A stretch of 64,000 nucleotides of DNA from an uncultured Clostridia bacterium (GCA_930990975.1 CAKNRR010000004.1:81196-145195); one strand, 5' to 3'. Positions 45,349 through 53,668 are shown, numbered from the stretch's first letter. Notes: generated by a model from the letters alone, not told the origin. Made by a program: numbers and translations.

Positions 45349-46566
45349 CTATTCAGCGACAGGAACTTTAGCTTGAAGTTTTACGCCATCTTGTTGATAA
45401 TTGTAATCCTCTACTTTAAAACTACTTTTTGGATTATCGATAATCTTCCCTGAAGAATCTTTTTCTTTAGGGGAAATGAATTGATAGAAATCGTTGACAT
45501 TGCCGTCTAATATAAGCTTTGGAGATGAAAAATTTAAGATTTTTTCAAAAGAAGGGTTGTTTGCTATAATTTCGACAATTTTGTCTGCACACTTGAATTC
45601 ATTTGTTTCAACAATGTTTTTAGTGTAGTTTTCAAAGTCAATTGGGCAATCTTTAAATGAAATTTTGTCAGGGTTATCACTTGGCAAATCATATTTTGCT
45701 ATTTGTTTTTCCATTGTTTGTGCTTGATTTATAATTTCATCAAAGTTGCTGCTGTCTTGTTGGAGCATTGAGGCAAATTCATTAAATGTTTTTAATTCTT
45801 CGTCAGATAAAACTTTCTTGTCATTTTCGGATACTTTTGCAACCCTTTCTTTAATAAGTTTTGCCCTAGACATTGTTATATCAACAATAAATGGGATGTG
45901 TCTGTCATAAATATGACTGTTTACAATCATGTGAGAAAGAACGCCTGGCTTTAAATTGCAAACTTGGGCGAGCATATAGACTAAGGCAGAATATTGCACA
46001 ACATTCCAGCTCCCAGCAGCCAATGTGTCGTTTGATCTTTGATTCAAAAATAGGTTTAATTTTCCGTCAGTCACATCAAATTGCATACCATGCACACAAG
46101 GATAAAGTCCCATTTCATGCAAATCTTTATGTACAAAAAGCTCAGTTACCATGCTTCTAAAAGCAGGTTGATTTTTGAGATACCATATGACTCTGTCAAT
46201 CTGGTCAAATTCTCCATCCTTATAGATCGCTTTTTGTTTCACTTGCCATCCATAAGCCTTGCCTATACTGCCATTCTCATCAGCCCATTGATCCCAAATG
46301 TGACTGTTGAGGTCATTGACATTGTTGCTCTTTAATTGCCAAATCCATAAAATTTCATCAATAGCTGCTTTCCAGTTTGTGAATCTTAATGTTACAATAG
46401 GGAACTCTTTTGAAAGGTCGTACACATTGTTGACTGCAAAAATTTTGGCTGTATGTGCTGGAGTTCCGTCTGCCCATTTAGGTCTTACGGTTTCCTTTGT
46501 GTCCCAAGCTCCATCTTTTAATATCCTATTTGTTGTTTTTAAGTAAATCCAATCTGCATTGCTCAT
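45349..46566 (-). CDS. thyA: Thymidylate synthase, ThyA type, enlarged
   Basis: 405 residues from ATG 46566, which has AAGGAGGG upstream. It makes dTMP from dUMP with methylene-tetrahydrofolate. Visible blocks: GKAYGWQVKQK, the catalytic Cys in GLYPCVHGMQFDV, the nucleotide-binding QRSNDTLAAGSWNVVQYSAL, and HMIVNSHIYDRH. Classical ThyA has about 264-316 residues; the extra length here is mostly a helical stretch after residue about 255 (SENDKKVLSDEELKTFNEFA and following). It lies directly after dfr. Confidence 0.92.
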   Translation of the reverse strand: MSNADWIYLKTTNRILKDGAWDTKETVRPKWADGTPAHTAKIFAVNNVYDLSKEFPIVTLRFTNWKAAIDEILWIWQLKSNNVNDLNSHIWDQWADENGSIGKAYGWQVKQKAIYKDGEFDQIDRVIWYLKNQPAFRSMVTELFVHKDLHEMGLYPCVHGMQFDVTDGKLNLFLNQRSNDTLAAGSWNVVQYSALVYMLAQVCNLKPGVLSHMIVNSHIYDRHIPFIVDITMSRAKLIKERVAKVSENDKKVLSDEELKTFNEFASMLQQDSSNFDEIINQAQTMEKQIAKYDLPSDNPDKISFKDCPIDFENYTKNIVETNEFKCADKIVEIIANNPSFEKILNFSSPKLILDGNVNDFYQFISPKEKDSSGKIIDNPKSSFKVEDYNYQQDGVKLQAKVPVAE

Positions 46567-46693
46567 AATCTGTTTAACCCTCCTTACATTTAAAAAAATA
46601 TTAAATTTGTTGTTCGTTTTTTTATGGAACAATTTTTACATTATTTTTTAGATTATCAAAAACTTTTTTATAGTTTTAAGCATGTTTGTTTGA

Positions 46694-47194
46694 TTAGTCA
46701 CACTGCTTAATATTTAGATTTTCGTAGGTTCTAAAGCTGAATTCATGGTTGTTTTCAGAAAATGTTTCGCTAGAGTAAATCAATTTAAAACCATTTTTTT
46801 CAACATCTTTGATGTATGTGTCTGCTGGCACAATTTCATTGACCACGGTGATGAAAGCATATTTGCAATATGGCATAAGCAAATTATATACGCTTGCACC
46901 TCCACAAACAAAAATGTTGTCTGTGTTGTATGCTTTTAATTGAGAAAACAATTCATCAAGATTATGGACAACAACAGCACCTTCTGCTTCAAATAAAGGA
47001 TTGTCACTTAGGACAATGTTGGTCCTCTTTGGAAGAGGGCGTTTTGGCAACGATAGATATGTTTTTTCTCCCATAATTATGACATTGTTCATAGTTTTTT
47101 CTTTAAAAAAAGCCATGTCTTTAGGGATATTAAACAACAATTTATTATCCTTCCCAATGGCGAAATCTTTTGCAACTGCAACAATTAAATTCAT
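46694..47194 (-). CDS. folA: Dihydrofolate reductase
   Basis: 166 residues. It opens MNLIVAVAKDFAIGKDNKLL with the substrate-binding IPKDMAFFKEKT, NADPH-site IIMGEKTYLSLPKRPLPKRT and FVCGGASVYNLLMPYC. Regenerates tetrahydrofolate from the dihydrofolate that ThyA produces. GGGAGA before the ATG. Middle gene of a folD-folA-thyA set on the minus strand. Confidence 0.96.
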   Translation of the reverse strand: MNLIVAVAKDFAIGKDNKLLFNIPKDMAFFKEKTMNNVIIMGEKTYLSLPKRPLPKRTNIVLSDNPLFEAEGAVVVHNLDELFSQLKAYNTDNIFVCGGASVYNLLMPYCKYAFITVVNEIVPADTYIKDVEKNGFKLIYSSETFSENNHEFSFRTYENLNIKQCD

Positions 47195-47338
47195 ATTTTT
47201 TCTCCCATAAATTTATTAAAAATTTTCTTATTAAAATTTTATTTTTATTTTGTTTTTTTGTTGTGATTTAAAAATATAACATTGCTTTTGTTCTTTTATT
47301 CCATAAGCGTCAATATAAGGAATAATAAAATATTTTTG

Positions 47339-48187
47339 TTATTTTGATTCTAAATTATGTGATGCTAAATAAAGAGTGTTCTCCATAAGACAAGCAACGG
47401 TTAGAGGACCTACTCCACCAGGAACTGGGGTAATATAAGAACACTTTTCTTTGACATTTTCATAGTCCACATCGCCTAGAATTTTTCCTTCAACCCTGTT
47501 GATTCCAACATCAACAACAACAGCACCTTCTTTTACATAATTTTCATCAATAAATTTAGGCTTTCCAATAGCGACAACAAGAATATCTGCTTTTGAAGCG
47601 ATTTCTTGCATATTTTGAGTTTTGCTATGACAAAGAGTCACGGTTGCATTTTTTTGTTCTAATAGCGATGCGACACTTTTCCCAACAAGCAGACTCCTGC
47701 CAATGACAACAGCATTTTTACCAGCAAATTCAATGTTGTATTTTTCCAACAACTTGATAATTCCAGTTGCTGTACATGGCGCAAAAGAGGAGTTGCCAGC
47801 AAAAAGAGCCCCTAAATTATAGTTTGTAAGGCAATCAACATCTTTTTTAGGATTAATTTTATTGATTGCCGTGCAGCTGTCAAGATGCTTTGGAAGAGGA
47901 AGCTGCAATAGAATTGCGGACACAGACTCATCTTTGTTTAATATTTCAATTTGCGCTTCCAATTCTTTTTGTGTTGTGCTTTCTGGAAGTTTTATCACGC
48001 GCGATAAAAGAGAGCAACTTTCACATGCTTTTTCTTTTGATTTGACATAAACTTCACTTGCTTTGTCATCCCCAACAATAATGCAAGCAAGCAAAGGTCT
48101 TTTGTGTGTTTGACAAAATGATTCGACTTTTTCTTTTACAGATTGTTTGATTTCTGAAGAATATGATCTTCCGTCTAATATTTCCAT
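47339..48187 (-). CDS. folD: FolD, methylenetetrahydrofolate dehydrogenase/cyclohydrolase
   Basis: 282 residues. Bifunctional enzyme interconverting methylene-, methenyl- and formyl-tetrahydrofolate. Motifs: YVKSKEKACE (catalytic Lys), ILLQLPLPKHL, PKKDVDCLT, CTATGIIKLLEKYNI, VVIGRSLLVGKSVASLL (NADP site) and TPVPGGVGPLTVACLMENT. No Shine-Dalgarno is present; a -10 box (TAAAAT) ends seven bases before the ATG, so the message may be leaderless. First gene of the folate set. Confidence 0.97.
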   Translation of the reverse strand: MEILDGRSYSSEIKQSVKEKVESFCQTHKRPLLACIIVGDDKASEVYVKSKEKACESCSLLSRVIKLPESTTQKELEAQIEILNKDESVSAILLQLPLPKHLDSCTAINKINPKKDVDCLTNYNLGALFAGNSSFAPCTATGIIKLLEKYNIEFAGKNAVVIGRSLLVGKSVASLLEQKNATVTLCHSKTQNMQEIASKADILVVAIGKPKFIDENYVKEGAVVVDVGINRVEGKILGDVDYENVKEKCSYITPVPGGVGPLTVACLMENTLYLASHNLESK

Positions 48188-48194
48188 AATTTGT

Positions 48195-48222
48195 ATTTTA
48201 TCATACTGTCCAATTTTTGCAA
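48195..48222 (-). promoter_or_regulatory. folD promoter
   Basis: On the minus strand TTGCAA (48222-48217), 16-bp spacer, TAAAAT (48200-48195). The predicted transcript begins at or one base before the folD start codon. Confidence 0.6.
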
Positions 48223-48339
48223 ACTAAAAATGTAAGATATGATAAATTGATTTGTAATTTTTTATTTCAAATTTTTTGATAGGAGAAAGGAAAAATCCTC
48301 GGGATAAGAGATAAAGATTTTTTGTTTAATAAATATAGT

Positions 48340-48368
48340 TTGACTAAAAGGATTTATATAGATATAAT
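48340..48368 (+). promoter_or_regulatory. Promoter of the TIM-barrel gene
   Basis: TTGACT (48340-48345), 17-bp spacer, TATAAT (48363-48368). Confidence 0.82.
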
Positions 48369-48390
48369 TATAGGTATACAGAGGAGAAAT

Positions 48391-49182
48391 ATGAATAAAG
48401 GAATATCATTTTATTTTGGTTTTAATGTAGAACCTGAACTAAAAGCTAAAAAGATAAAGGAAGCAGGCTTTGATAGTATAATAACCAGTGCTGATAAAAG
48501 ATTTAATAAACAAAACGGGAAAATATCTAAACAAGTTAAACTTTTTAAAAAATATAATCTGAAACTTTCAAGTTTACATATGACATACAACAATGACGAG
48601 TTGCCATATTTTTGGGAGGAAGGGAAGGAAGGCGAAAAGCTTAAGAAAAATTTAATCAAAGATGTGAAAATTGCCAAAAAATATGGATTTTCTTGCGTTG
48701 TGGTTCATTTGTTTGGAAAATATTCTAATGTTGGAGAAAAAAGATTAAAAGAAGTGTTGAAGGTTTGTGAGAAAACAGAAATTCCTCTTGCGATTGAAAA
48801 TATAAATTGCCAGAGCGTGTTTTTAGAAACATTTAAAAATATTTCTAGCCCTTATTTAAAGTTTTGCTATGATAGTGGGCATAATAATATTTTTGATAAA
48901 GATTTTGACTATCTTAATAAATTTGGAGATAAATTGATTGCATTGCATCTTCATGACAATGATGGGGAAAGCGACTTGCATACAATTTCCAAAATAAGCG
49001 AAACAATTGATTGGGATAGAGTTGCACAAGGATTAGCAGTGCACTCAAACATTTCGCTTGATTATGAACTTTTGAATAAAAAAGGAAATGATTTAACGGC
49101 TGAACAATATTTAAATGAGGCATACAAACAGGCTTGCGACCTTGAGAAAAGAATTGAAGCTTATTGCAACAAAGACAAATAA
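48391..49182 (+). CDS. Xylose isomerase-like TIM barrel protein (AP endonuclease 2 fold)
   Basis: 263 residues from ATG 48391 after GAGGAGA; the longer frame covers the promoter. Barrel strands carry likely metal or sugar ligands: LKLSSLHMTYN, CVVVHLFGK, LAIENINC (Glu), LKFCYDSGHNN and LIALHLHDND. Belongs to the sugar isomerase/epimerase superfamily; the substrate cannot be named. Confidence 0.85.
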   Translation: MNKGISFYFGFNVEPELKAKKIKEAGFDSIITSADKRFNKQNGKISKQVKLFKKYNLKLSSLHMTYNNDELPYFWEEGKEGEKLKKNLIKDVKIAKKYGFSCVVVHLFGKYSNVGEKRLKEVLKVCEKTEIPLAIENINCQSVFLETFKNISSPYLKFCYDSGHNNIFDKDFDYLNKFGDKLIALHLHDNDGESDLHTISKISETIDWDRVAQGLAVHSNISLDYELLNKKGNDLTAEQYLNEAYKQACDLEKRIEAYCNKDK

Positions 49183-49376
49183 AAGATTCTAAAAACCACA
49201 AACATGAAAAACATGATTTGTTGAATCAATAAGGCAGTAAAAATAAAGTGGATTGACATGAAATAAAAACTCAAACCACTTTTTTGTTGCAAGTTGCTTT
49301 GTTGTGTGTGTAAAATTTTATATAATAGTTGAAACAATGCTCATGAGAAATTGAACAATTACATAAGAGGGGGATT

Positions 49377-50186
49377 ATGGAAAAAATAGAAATATATCAA
49401 TATCCATCTATTTTTGTTTCATCACAGTATTTTGAATTTGCAGAAGATCTTAAGAAGAAAATAGAAAAAGATAGGATTGTTTTGGAACAAAATAAAACTT
49501 TAGAAAATGAAATAGCATATAAAACAAATTTATTGACTTATTATTATCTATTGTTTGAGGGAGGAGTTCAAACCTCACTCGTTTGCGAGGAAAGTGTGAA
49601 GGAACAAAAAGAGGGCTGGTTTATTTGGTTGCAAAACTATCATATATCAACAAGTATTCCATTTAAAAATGACGATGAGAAATATACCTACTGGTTTGAT
49701 AAATATTTTAGTATTTATTTGGAAACTCAGAATTCAACGATTCCATATTATTTAGAAGCTGTAAAGAACTATAAAGATGGAAATCTTTTTGCGTGTGTAT
49801 GCTGTCTTTTCCCAATAATTGAATATTTAGAAAGAAAGATTTCAAGGCAAAATGGAAACGAGATTTTTAAAATAAAACCAGCTTTGAAAAATTTGCAAAT
49901 GCCTCAAATGGAAGGGTATAAAAAATACTTTGAAGCTTTTGAGAAAAATTTGAATGATTTTTTAATTAATACTGTTTATAAGACATCCATAGAGCAAGAG
50001 TCTGAACCAGAATTTATATGTCGCAATCGTATAATGCATGGAATTTTCACAAGGGAAATTTCAAAAACTGATTGTTTAAAACTTTTTTGTATAGTCAAAA
50101 GTATGGATTGTTTTAATAGTTGGATAAACATAACCAAATCTATCAAAACTTTATCTGAGGAGTTGATTGAATTGAAAAAAACTTGA
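49377..50186 (+). CDS. HEPN-like protein, possible RNase
   Basis: 269 residues, soluble and mostly helical, with GAGGGGG before the ATG. Near the C-terminus, ICRNRIMHGIFTREISKTDC contains R216-x4-H221, the Arg-x4-6-His signature of HEPN ribonucleases, in the RN-x3-HG form common in abortive-infection-type proteins. The N-terminal 190 residues match nothing that I recognise. It lies just before tRNA-Ser and the mobile element; no partner nucleotidyltransferase is seen. Confidence 0.55.
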   Translation: MEKIEIYQYPSIFVSSQYFEFAEDLKKKIEKDRIVLEQNKTLENEIAYKTNLLTYYYLLFEGGVQTSLVCEESVKEQKEGWFIWLQNYHISTSIPFKNDDEKYTYWFDKYFSIYLETQNSTIPYYLEAVKNYKDGNLFACVCCLFPIIEYLERKISRQNGNEIFKIKPALKNLQMPQMEGYKKYFEAFEKNLNDFLINTVYKTSIEQESEPEFICRNRIMHGIFTREISKTDCLKLFCIVKSMDCFNSWINITKSIKTLSEELIELKKT

Positions 50187-50370
50187 CAACAAATAGATTG
50201 ATAAAATTCTATCTATTTTTAAAAGAATTTTATATTAAATTAATTTTGTATTGTCGAAGAAATAAGTAAATCAAAAAAATTAATAAAAATGCTTGCAAAA
50301 TACAAAAAAATATGTATAATAAATAATGCAAGTTTAAAAGGTTAAGAAAACTTGTTAAAAAATTTAATAT

Positions 50371-50458
50371 GGAGAGATGGCTGAGCGGTCGAAAGCGGCG
50401 GTCTTGAAAACCGTTGATGTGAAAGCATCCTGGGGTTCGAATCCCTATCTCTCCGCCA
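50371..50458 (+). tRNA. tRNA-Ser (TGA)
   Basis: 88 nt with encoded CCA. Acceptor GGAGAGA/TCTCTCC, discriminator G, anticodon loop CTTGAAA (anticodon TGA), long variable arm, T-loop TTCGAAT. An integrase gene lies 93 bp downstream and faces it, so its 3' end is the probable attachment site of the mobile element. Confidence 0.96.
50436..50458 (+). other. Probable attachment site (attL) at the 3' end of tRNA-Ser
   Basis: The T-arm and acceptor 3' side of tRNA-Ser is the usual crossover segment for tyrosine integrases. The integrase next to it supports this. The matching direct repeat (attR) must lie to the right of the window, so the core length is unknown. Confidence 0.55.
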
Positions 50459-50463
50459 TATAA

Positions 50464-50526
50464 AAATAACCACCATATATAGTTATTCATGTGTAATGAA
50501 ATGCTGTATATAGTGGTTATTTTTTA
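50464..50526. terminator. Hairpin between tRNA-Ser and the integrase gene
   Basis: AAATAACCAC pairs with GTGGTTATTT; inner CATATATAG and CTGTATATA-like arms extend the fold. A T-run follows on the plus strand and an A-run precedes it, so it may stop both the tRNA and other transcripts. Confidence 0.65.
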
Positions 50527-50551
50527 TTTAGGCACATTTTAGGCAAAACTG

Positions 50552-51760
50552 CTATAAAATTTGATTGATTTTATCGTTAAGCATCGCTATTGCAGCGTCT
50601 TTTACGCCCGAATAAAGATGTCCATAAGTTTTAATAACTTGCTCTTCTCTATCGCCAATTAACTCAGCAATAATTTTTGTTGATATTCCTAAGTGAATCA
50701 ACAAGCTTACATAAGAATGTCTAAATCCGTGCGGTGTAATAGTTTTTAATTGGTCGTCTTTTGATAGATTTTTATTAGCAAATTGGATGTCTTTTATAAG
50801 ATGATTTCGTATAGTTTTTTCAGGCAATGGGGTATCTCCGCCAAATAGAAAGGTTCCTGGTATTTTGTTTTGTTTTTTCCATGATTTGTATAATTCTATT
50901 TGCTGTTGTAATTTATCTGGTATTTGTTTTATAAATGTCCTATGATTTTTGGTTGCTGTTCGTGAATTTGGGTTGGAAGTCTTTTTACTGCTTAAAGAGT
51001 ACTTGATTGATATTTTGTTATTGAAAATATCATCATCAGTTAAGGCTCTTATTTCATTAAATCTGCATCCAGTAAACATAAAAGTAAACCATAATGTTTT
51101 CCATATAATATTATTTGGTTCTAAATTGTTGATAAAATTATTAAAATCTTTTAATTCCCAAAAGATTATTTCTTTTTTTATGTCAATGTTTTTAGGAATT
51201 TTTATATTTTCAAGCTGGTTTGGAATGTCGTATAAGTTTCGGCAATATTCGAGAAAATTATAAAAATGTCCTCTTATCTTAGTTAAATATTTCCAGGATA
51301 ACTTTTTGTTTGTTCTTTCACTTTTTATATTCCATATAAAATTTTGCCAATTTTGTAAATCAACTTTTGAAATATCTGTTATATCTTTATTTTTAAAGTA
51401 GGGTATTATATACATATCAAATATATGTTTTTTATCATAGATTGTGCTTTCGGTATTTTCAAATTTATATGTTTGTAAATAATTGTTAAAGATTTCTTTA
51501 AAACTTAAGGAATATGTTTTCTGAGGTTGGAAAGGCACATAGTTAGACTGAAATTCAATATATGCTTTTTCAGCTTCTTTTTTAGTATTGAAGCCTGTTA
51601 GGCGTTTGTGTATTTCTCCATTTGTATCTATAATTCTAAAGCGAACGCTCCAGCTCTTTTTAATTTGCGATGAATGGCAAAACCTACACAAACCTTTTTC
51701 ATCTAGTGAAACATTTTTTTTACAGTTTCGACAGTAAAACATTTGTTGATAGCTTGCCAT
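50552..51760 (-). CDS. int: Tyrosine integrase of the mobile element
   Basis: 402 residues. An N-terminal zinc ribbon (CRNCKK then CRFCHS) precedes an Arm-type domain (SVRFRIIDTNGEIHKRLTGF), the SAM-like core-binding domain and the catalytic domain. Catalytic residues visible: Arg in TGCRFNEIRAL, His-x-x-Arg in TPHGFRHSYV, and the nucleophile Tyr in IKTYGHLY. The usual second His is Asp (IGD), a variant also seen in Firmicutes phage integrases. It faces tRNA-Ser. Ends three codons short of nothing unusual; full length. Confidence 0.95.
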   Translation of the reverse strand: MASYQQMFYCRNCKKNVSLDEKGLCRFCHSSQIKKSWSVRFRIIDTNGEIHKRLTGFNTKKEAEKAYIEFQSNYVPFQPQKTYSLSFKEIFNNYLQTYKFENTESTIYDKKHIFDMYIIPYFKNKDITDISKVDLQNWQNFIWNIKSERTNKKLSWKYLTKIRGHFYNFLEYCRNLYDIPNQLENIKIPKNIDIKKEIIFWELKDFNNFINNLEPNNIIWKTLWFTFMFTGCRFNEIRALTDDDIFNNKISIKYSLSSKKTSNPNSRTATKNHRTFIKQIPDKLQQQIELYKSWKKQNKIPGTFLFGGDTPLPEKTIRNHLIKDIQFANKNLSKDDQLKTITPHGFRHSYVSLLIHLGISTKIIAELIGDREEQVIKTYGHLYSGVKDAAIAMLNDKINQIL

Positions 51761-52342
51761 TTATTTACTCCTTTTAAAATTAATATAATCTTTTAATAAA
51801 TTATAAACTTTAATTTCAAGTGGATTTGTATAGAATCGTTCTCTTCCGCTAATTTCATTAAATCGCTTCAATCTATATGTTGCAGCTTCTATTGATACAT
51901 CACATAAATTTGCCAGTTCTTTTGGTGTAGTTATATCAAGCTCTTTAATTAAAATCATAGGCATTAAGATTCTTGAAGCAAACATGTTTGCTTCTTTTTC
52001 TAGTTTATCTCCTTTATATAAGTGTTTGAGAACTATATGTCCAATCTCATGACAAATTGTAAATCTATTAACTTGTCTTGGATTGTTTTGATTATAAAAA
52101 ATGTAAATACTATTATCAATAATTTTAGTAAATCCTGAATTATGCAGTTTAATTAGAGTATCCATGTTTATTCTAGCGATTTGGCAATATTTAGAATATG
52201 AACAGATATTCCAGTCATTATTTGCTGCAATTAACCGCAAATCTAATGGATAAGTTTTAATATCGTTTTTAATTAAAAATTCCCAAGCATTATTACGCAC
52301 ATTGAAATAATTAAAATCATATTTAGGTATTTTTTTTGTCAT
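51761..52342 (-). CDS. immA: ImmA/IrrE-family metallopeptidase
   Basis: 193 residues. The zinc motif HEIGH is at residues 98-102, followed by EKEANMFASRILMP, the conserved third-ligand and strand region. ImmA proteases cleave phage or ICE repressors after DNA damage. It sits between the repressor and integrase genes, immediately upstream of the integrase in transcription order, as in ICEBs1-like elements and many prophages. The likely target is the CI-like repressor at 52590-52964. Confidence 0.9.
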   Translation of the reverse strand: MTKKIPKYDFNYFNVRNNAWEFLIKNDIKTYPLDLRLIAANNDWNICSYSKYCQIARINMDTLIKLHNSGFTKIIDNSIYIFYNQNNPRQVNRFTICHEIGHIVLKHLYKGDKLEKEANMFASRILMPMILIKELDITTPKELANLCDVSIEAATYRLKRFNEISGRERFYTNPLEIKVYNLLKDYINFKRSK

Positions 52343-52380
52343 AATATGTTATTATGACATTTTTCGACAAAATTATTAAA

Positions 52381-52572
52381 CTATTTATTATTATCTTTTT
52401 TATTTGTCGTTTTCATTTCTATTATTAATATTTGTGTAAAGTAAAGCTTTCTTATTAAAAAAAAACTATTGCAATGCCAATAGCACCAAGAATTAAGGCT
52501 ACTATAAAGATAATTATTAATTGGTGCAATAATTAAAAATAGCCCTAAGATAAATAATATCATCCACTCCAT
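52381..52572 (-). pseudogene. Small membrane protein, apparently frameshifted
   Basis: AAAAGGAG lies before ATG 52572. The first 18 residues are a membrane helix (MEWMILFILGLFLIIAPI). The same frame then gives an unlikely sequence rich in Asn, Ser, Tyr, Trp and Cys, while the +1 frame from about 52515 gives IFIVALILGAIGIAIVFF and a stop at a run of nine T on the coding strand. A one-base shift would restore a protein of about 40 residues with two membrane helices. Alternatively, the 63-residue frame is real. Confidence 0.4.
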
Positions 52573-52589
52573 AATCACTCCTTTTTATT

Positions 52590-52964
52590 CTAAAAATTAT
52601 CTTCATCTGGAAGATTTTTCATGTTTTCTAACAAAGTTTTCATTGCTTTTAACTGTTCGTCAGTTACTTGATATTCGCTTTTCCCTTCCCCTCGACCGAA
52701 TACTACAATGGTGTTTTTTTTATTAACTAAATGCTCTTGTGAGTTTGTTTTTGATAATAAATTGTCGTTTCCGTTAATTAAATATTCGGCTGTAGTCTTT
52801 AAGTAATTTGCGATTCTTTGAACTGTCTGCATGTCTACATTTTTTGATTTCCGTTTTTTTTGACCAGAAAAAGTATTGTAGGATAAATTTATTTTTCTAC
52901 ACATATTTTTTGCGGTATCGTTATTTTTTTTTAGAAGAAATTCTATTCTATCATAATAGTCCAT
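52590..52964 (-). CDS. CI-like XRE repressor of the mobile element
   Basis: 124 residues from ATG 52964 with AAGGAGATAAAT upstream; the much longer frame upstream runs through the operators and is not used. Helix-turn-helix at residues about 12-60 (NMCRKINLSYNTFSGQKKRK and VQRIANYLKTTAEYLINGND). The second half is short and polar (FGRGEGKSEYQVTDEQLKAM). It lacks a LexA-type self-cleavage domain, consistent with control by the neighbouring ImmA protease. Confidence 0.82.
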   Translation of the reverse strand: MDYYDRIEFLLKKNNDTAKNMCRKINLSYNTFSGQKKRKSKNVDMQTVQRIANYLKTTAEYLINGNDNLLSKTNSQEHLVNKKNTIVVFGRGEGKSEYQVTDEQLKAMKTLLENMKNLPDEDNF

Positions 52965-52981
52965 ATTTATCTCCTTGATTG

Positions 52982-53010
52982 AATATAGCACAAAAATAGT
53001 GCGTATGCAA
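52982..53010 (-). promoter_or_regulatory. Repressor promoter
   Basis: On the minus strand TTGCAT (53010-53005), 17-bp spacer, TATATT (52987-52982). Operator site 1 overlaps the -35 box and spacer. Confidence 0.72.
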
Positions 53011-53014
53011 TATT
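52995..53014. promoter_or_regulatory. Operator site 1
   Basis: AATAGTGCGTATGCAATATT: a partial dyad (AATA-x-TGC ... GCA-x-TATT) inside the repressor promoter. Confidence 0.75.
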
Positions 53015-53049
53015 TTTTTAGTTTTTTTTTAAAATTATGTATATTTTTG

Positions 53050-53078
53050 TTGACAAAATAGTGCGTTTGTATTATTAT
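53050..53078 (+). promoter_or_regulatory. Early promoter of the mobile element (Cro side)
   Basis: TTGACA (53050-53055), 17-bp spacer, TATTAT (53073-53078). Operator site 2 fills the spacer. Confidence 0.78.
53057..53076. promoter_or_regulatory. Operator site 2
   Basis: AATAGTGCGTTTGTATTATT, between the -35 and -10 boxes of the early promoter. Confidence 0.75.
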
Positions 53079-53086
53079 AATAAAAA

Positions 53087-53106
53087 AATAGTTCAAATGT
53101 ACTATT
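53087..53106. promoter_or_regulatory. Operator site 3
   Basis: AATAGTTCAAATGTACTATT, over the early transcription start region, exactly 30 bp from site 2. Its outer arms make an 8-bp inverted repeat (AAAATAGT with ACTATTTT). Confidence 0.75.
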
Positions 53107-53127
53107 TTATAAAAAGGAGATGTACAA

Positions 53128-53364
53128 ATGTATAATAATTTAATTAAAGAAATGAAAAAGCAAAATATCAAATTAGTTGATTTATCTAAATTGCTTTGTA
53201 TCCACCGGAATACAGTTAGACGAAAATTATTTGATGATAATGGGAAAATCAAAATACCAGAGGCTCAAATGATTCAAGCGAAATATTTCCCAGGTTTGGA
53301 TATTGACTATCTTTTTAAATTTGAAGTAGGGGTGAATAATGGAAAAAGAAGTAATAACAATTAA
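53128..53364 (+). CDS. Cro-like phage regulator
   Basis: 78 residues with AAAAGGAGATG before the ATG. A helix-turn-helix is visible in LVDLSKLLCIHRNTVRRKLF. It is divergent from the CI-like repressor and first under the early promoter, the position of Cro. Overlaps the next gene by 26 bp. Confidence 0.75.
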   Translation: MYNNLIKEMKKQNIKLVDLSKLLCIHRNTVRRKLFDDNGKIKIPEAQMIQAKYFPGLDIDYLFKFEVGVNNGKRSNNN

Positions 53365-53590
53365 AGATTTGCAAATTTCTTTAGGTGTAAGTTACGGTAC
53401 CGCTGCCAAGAAAATGCGAGAGGCGAGGGCAGTGAGTGACAGACTTCACATAAGTGGAATAATACATAAATTGGATTGGCAAGATTATTTAGAGTTTTGT
53501 AAGAAAAAAGAAGATAGCGTTAAACCTACCACAGCCACACTATCTTCCGCGAAAGGTTTAGAAAAGAGTTCAATAGTCTATCTAAGATAA
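53339..53590 (+). CDS. Small DNA-binding protein, possible excisionase
   Basis: 83 residues, GGGG-type ribosome site. The N-terminus ITIKDLQISLGVSYGTAAKKM is a helix-turn-helix as in MerR-like excisionases and phage regulators, with an HKLDWQDYLEF segment after it. Position directly after the Cro-like gene fits either an excisionase or a second regulator. Confidence 0.55.
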   Translation: MEKEVITIKDLQISLGVSYGTAAKKMREARAVSDRLHISGIIHKLDWQDYLEFCKKKEDSVKPTTATLSSAKGLEKSSIVYLR

Positions 53591-53668
53591 GATAGCCTAA
53601 GCCTTTTTTAAACCTACACATATTATATCACAAAATTAACCAAAAATCAATTAAAAGGAGAATAAAAC

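Noticed and set aside
50230..50490. Minus-strand frame spanning tRNA-Ser
   Set aside because: It runs through the complete tRNA gene and has no conserved features.
52965..53252. Long N-terminal extension of the CI-like repressor
   Set aside because: The extension crosses the operators and the divergent promoter; the ATG at 52964 has a proper ribosome site.
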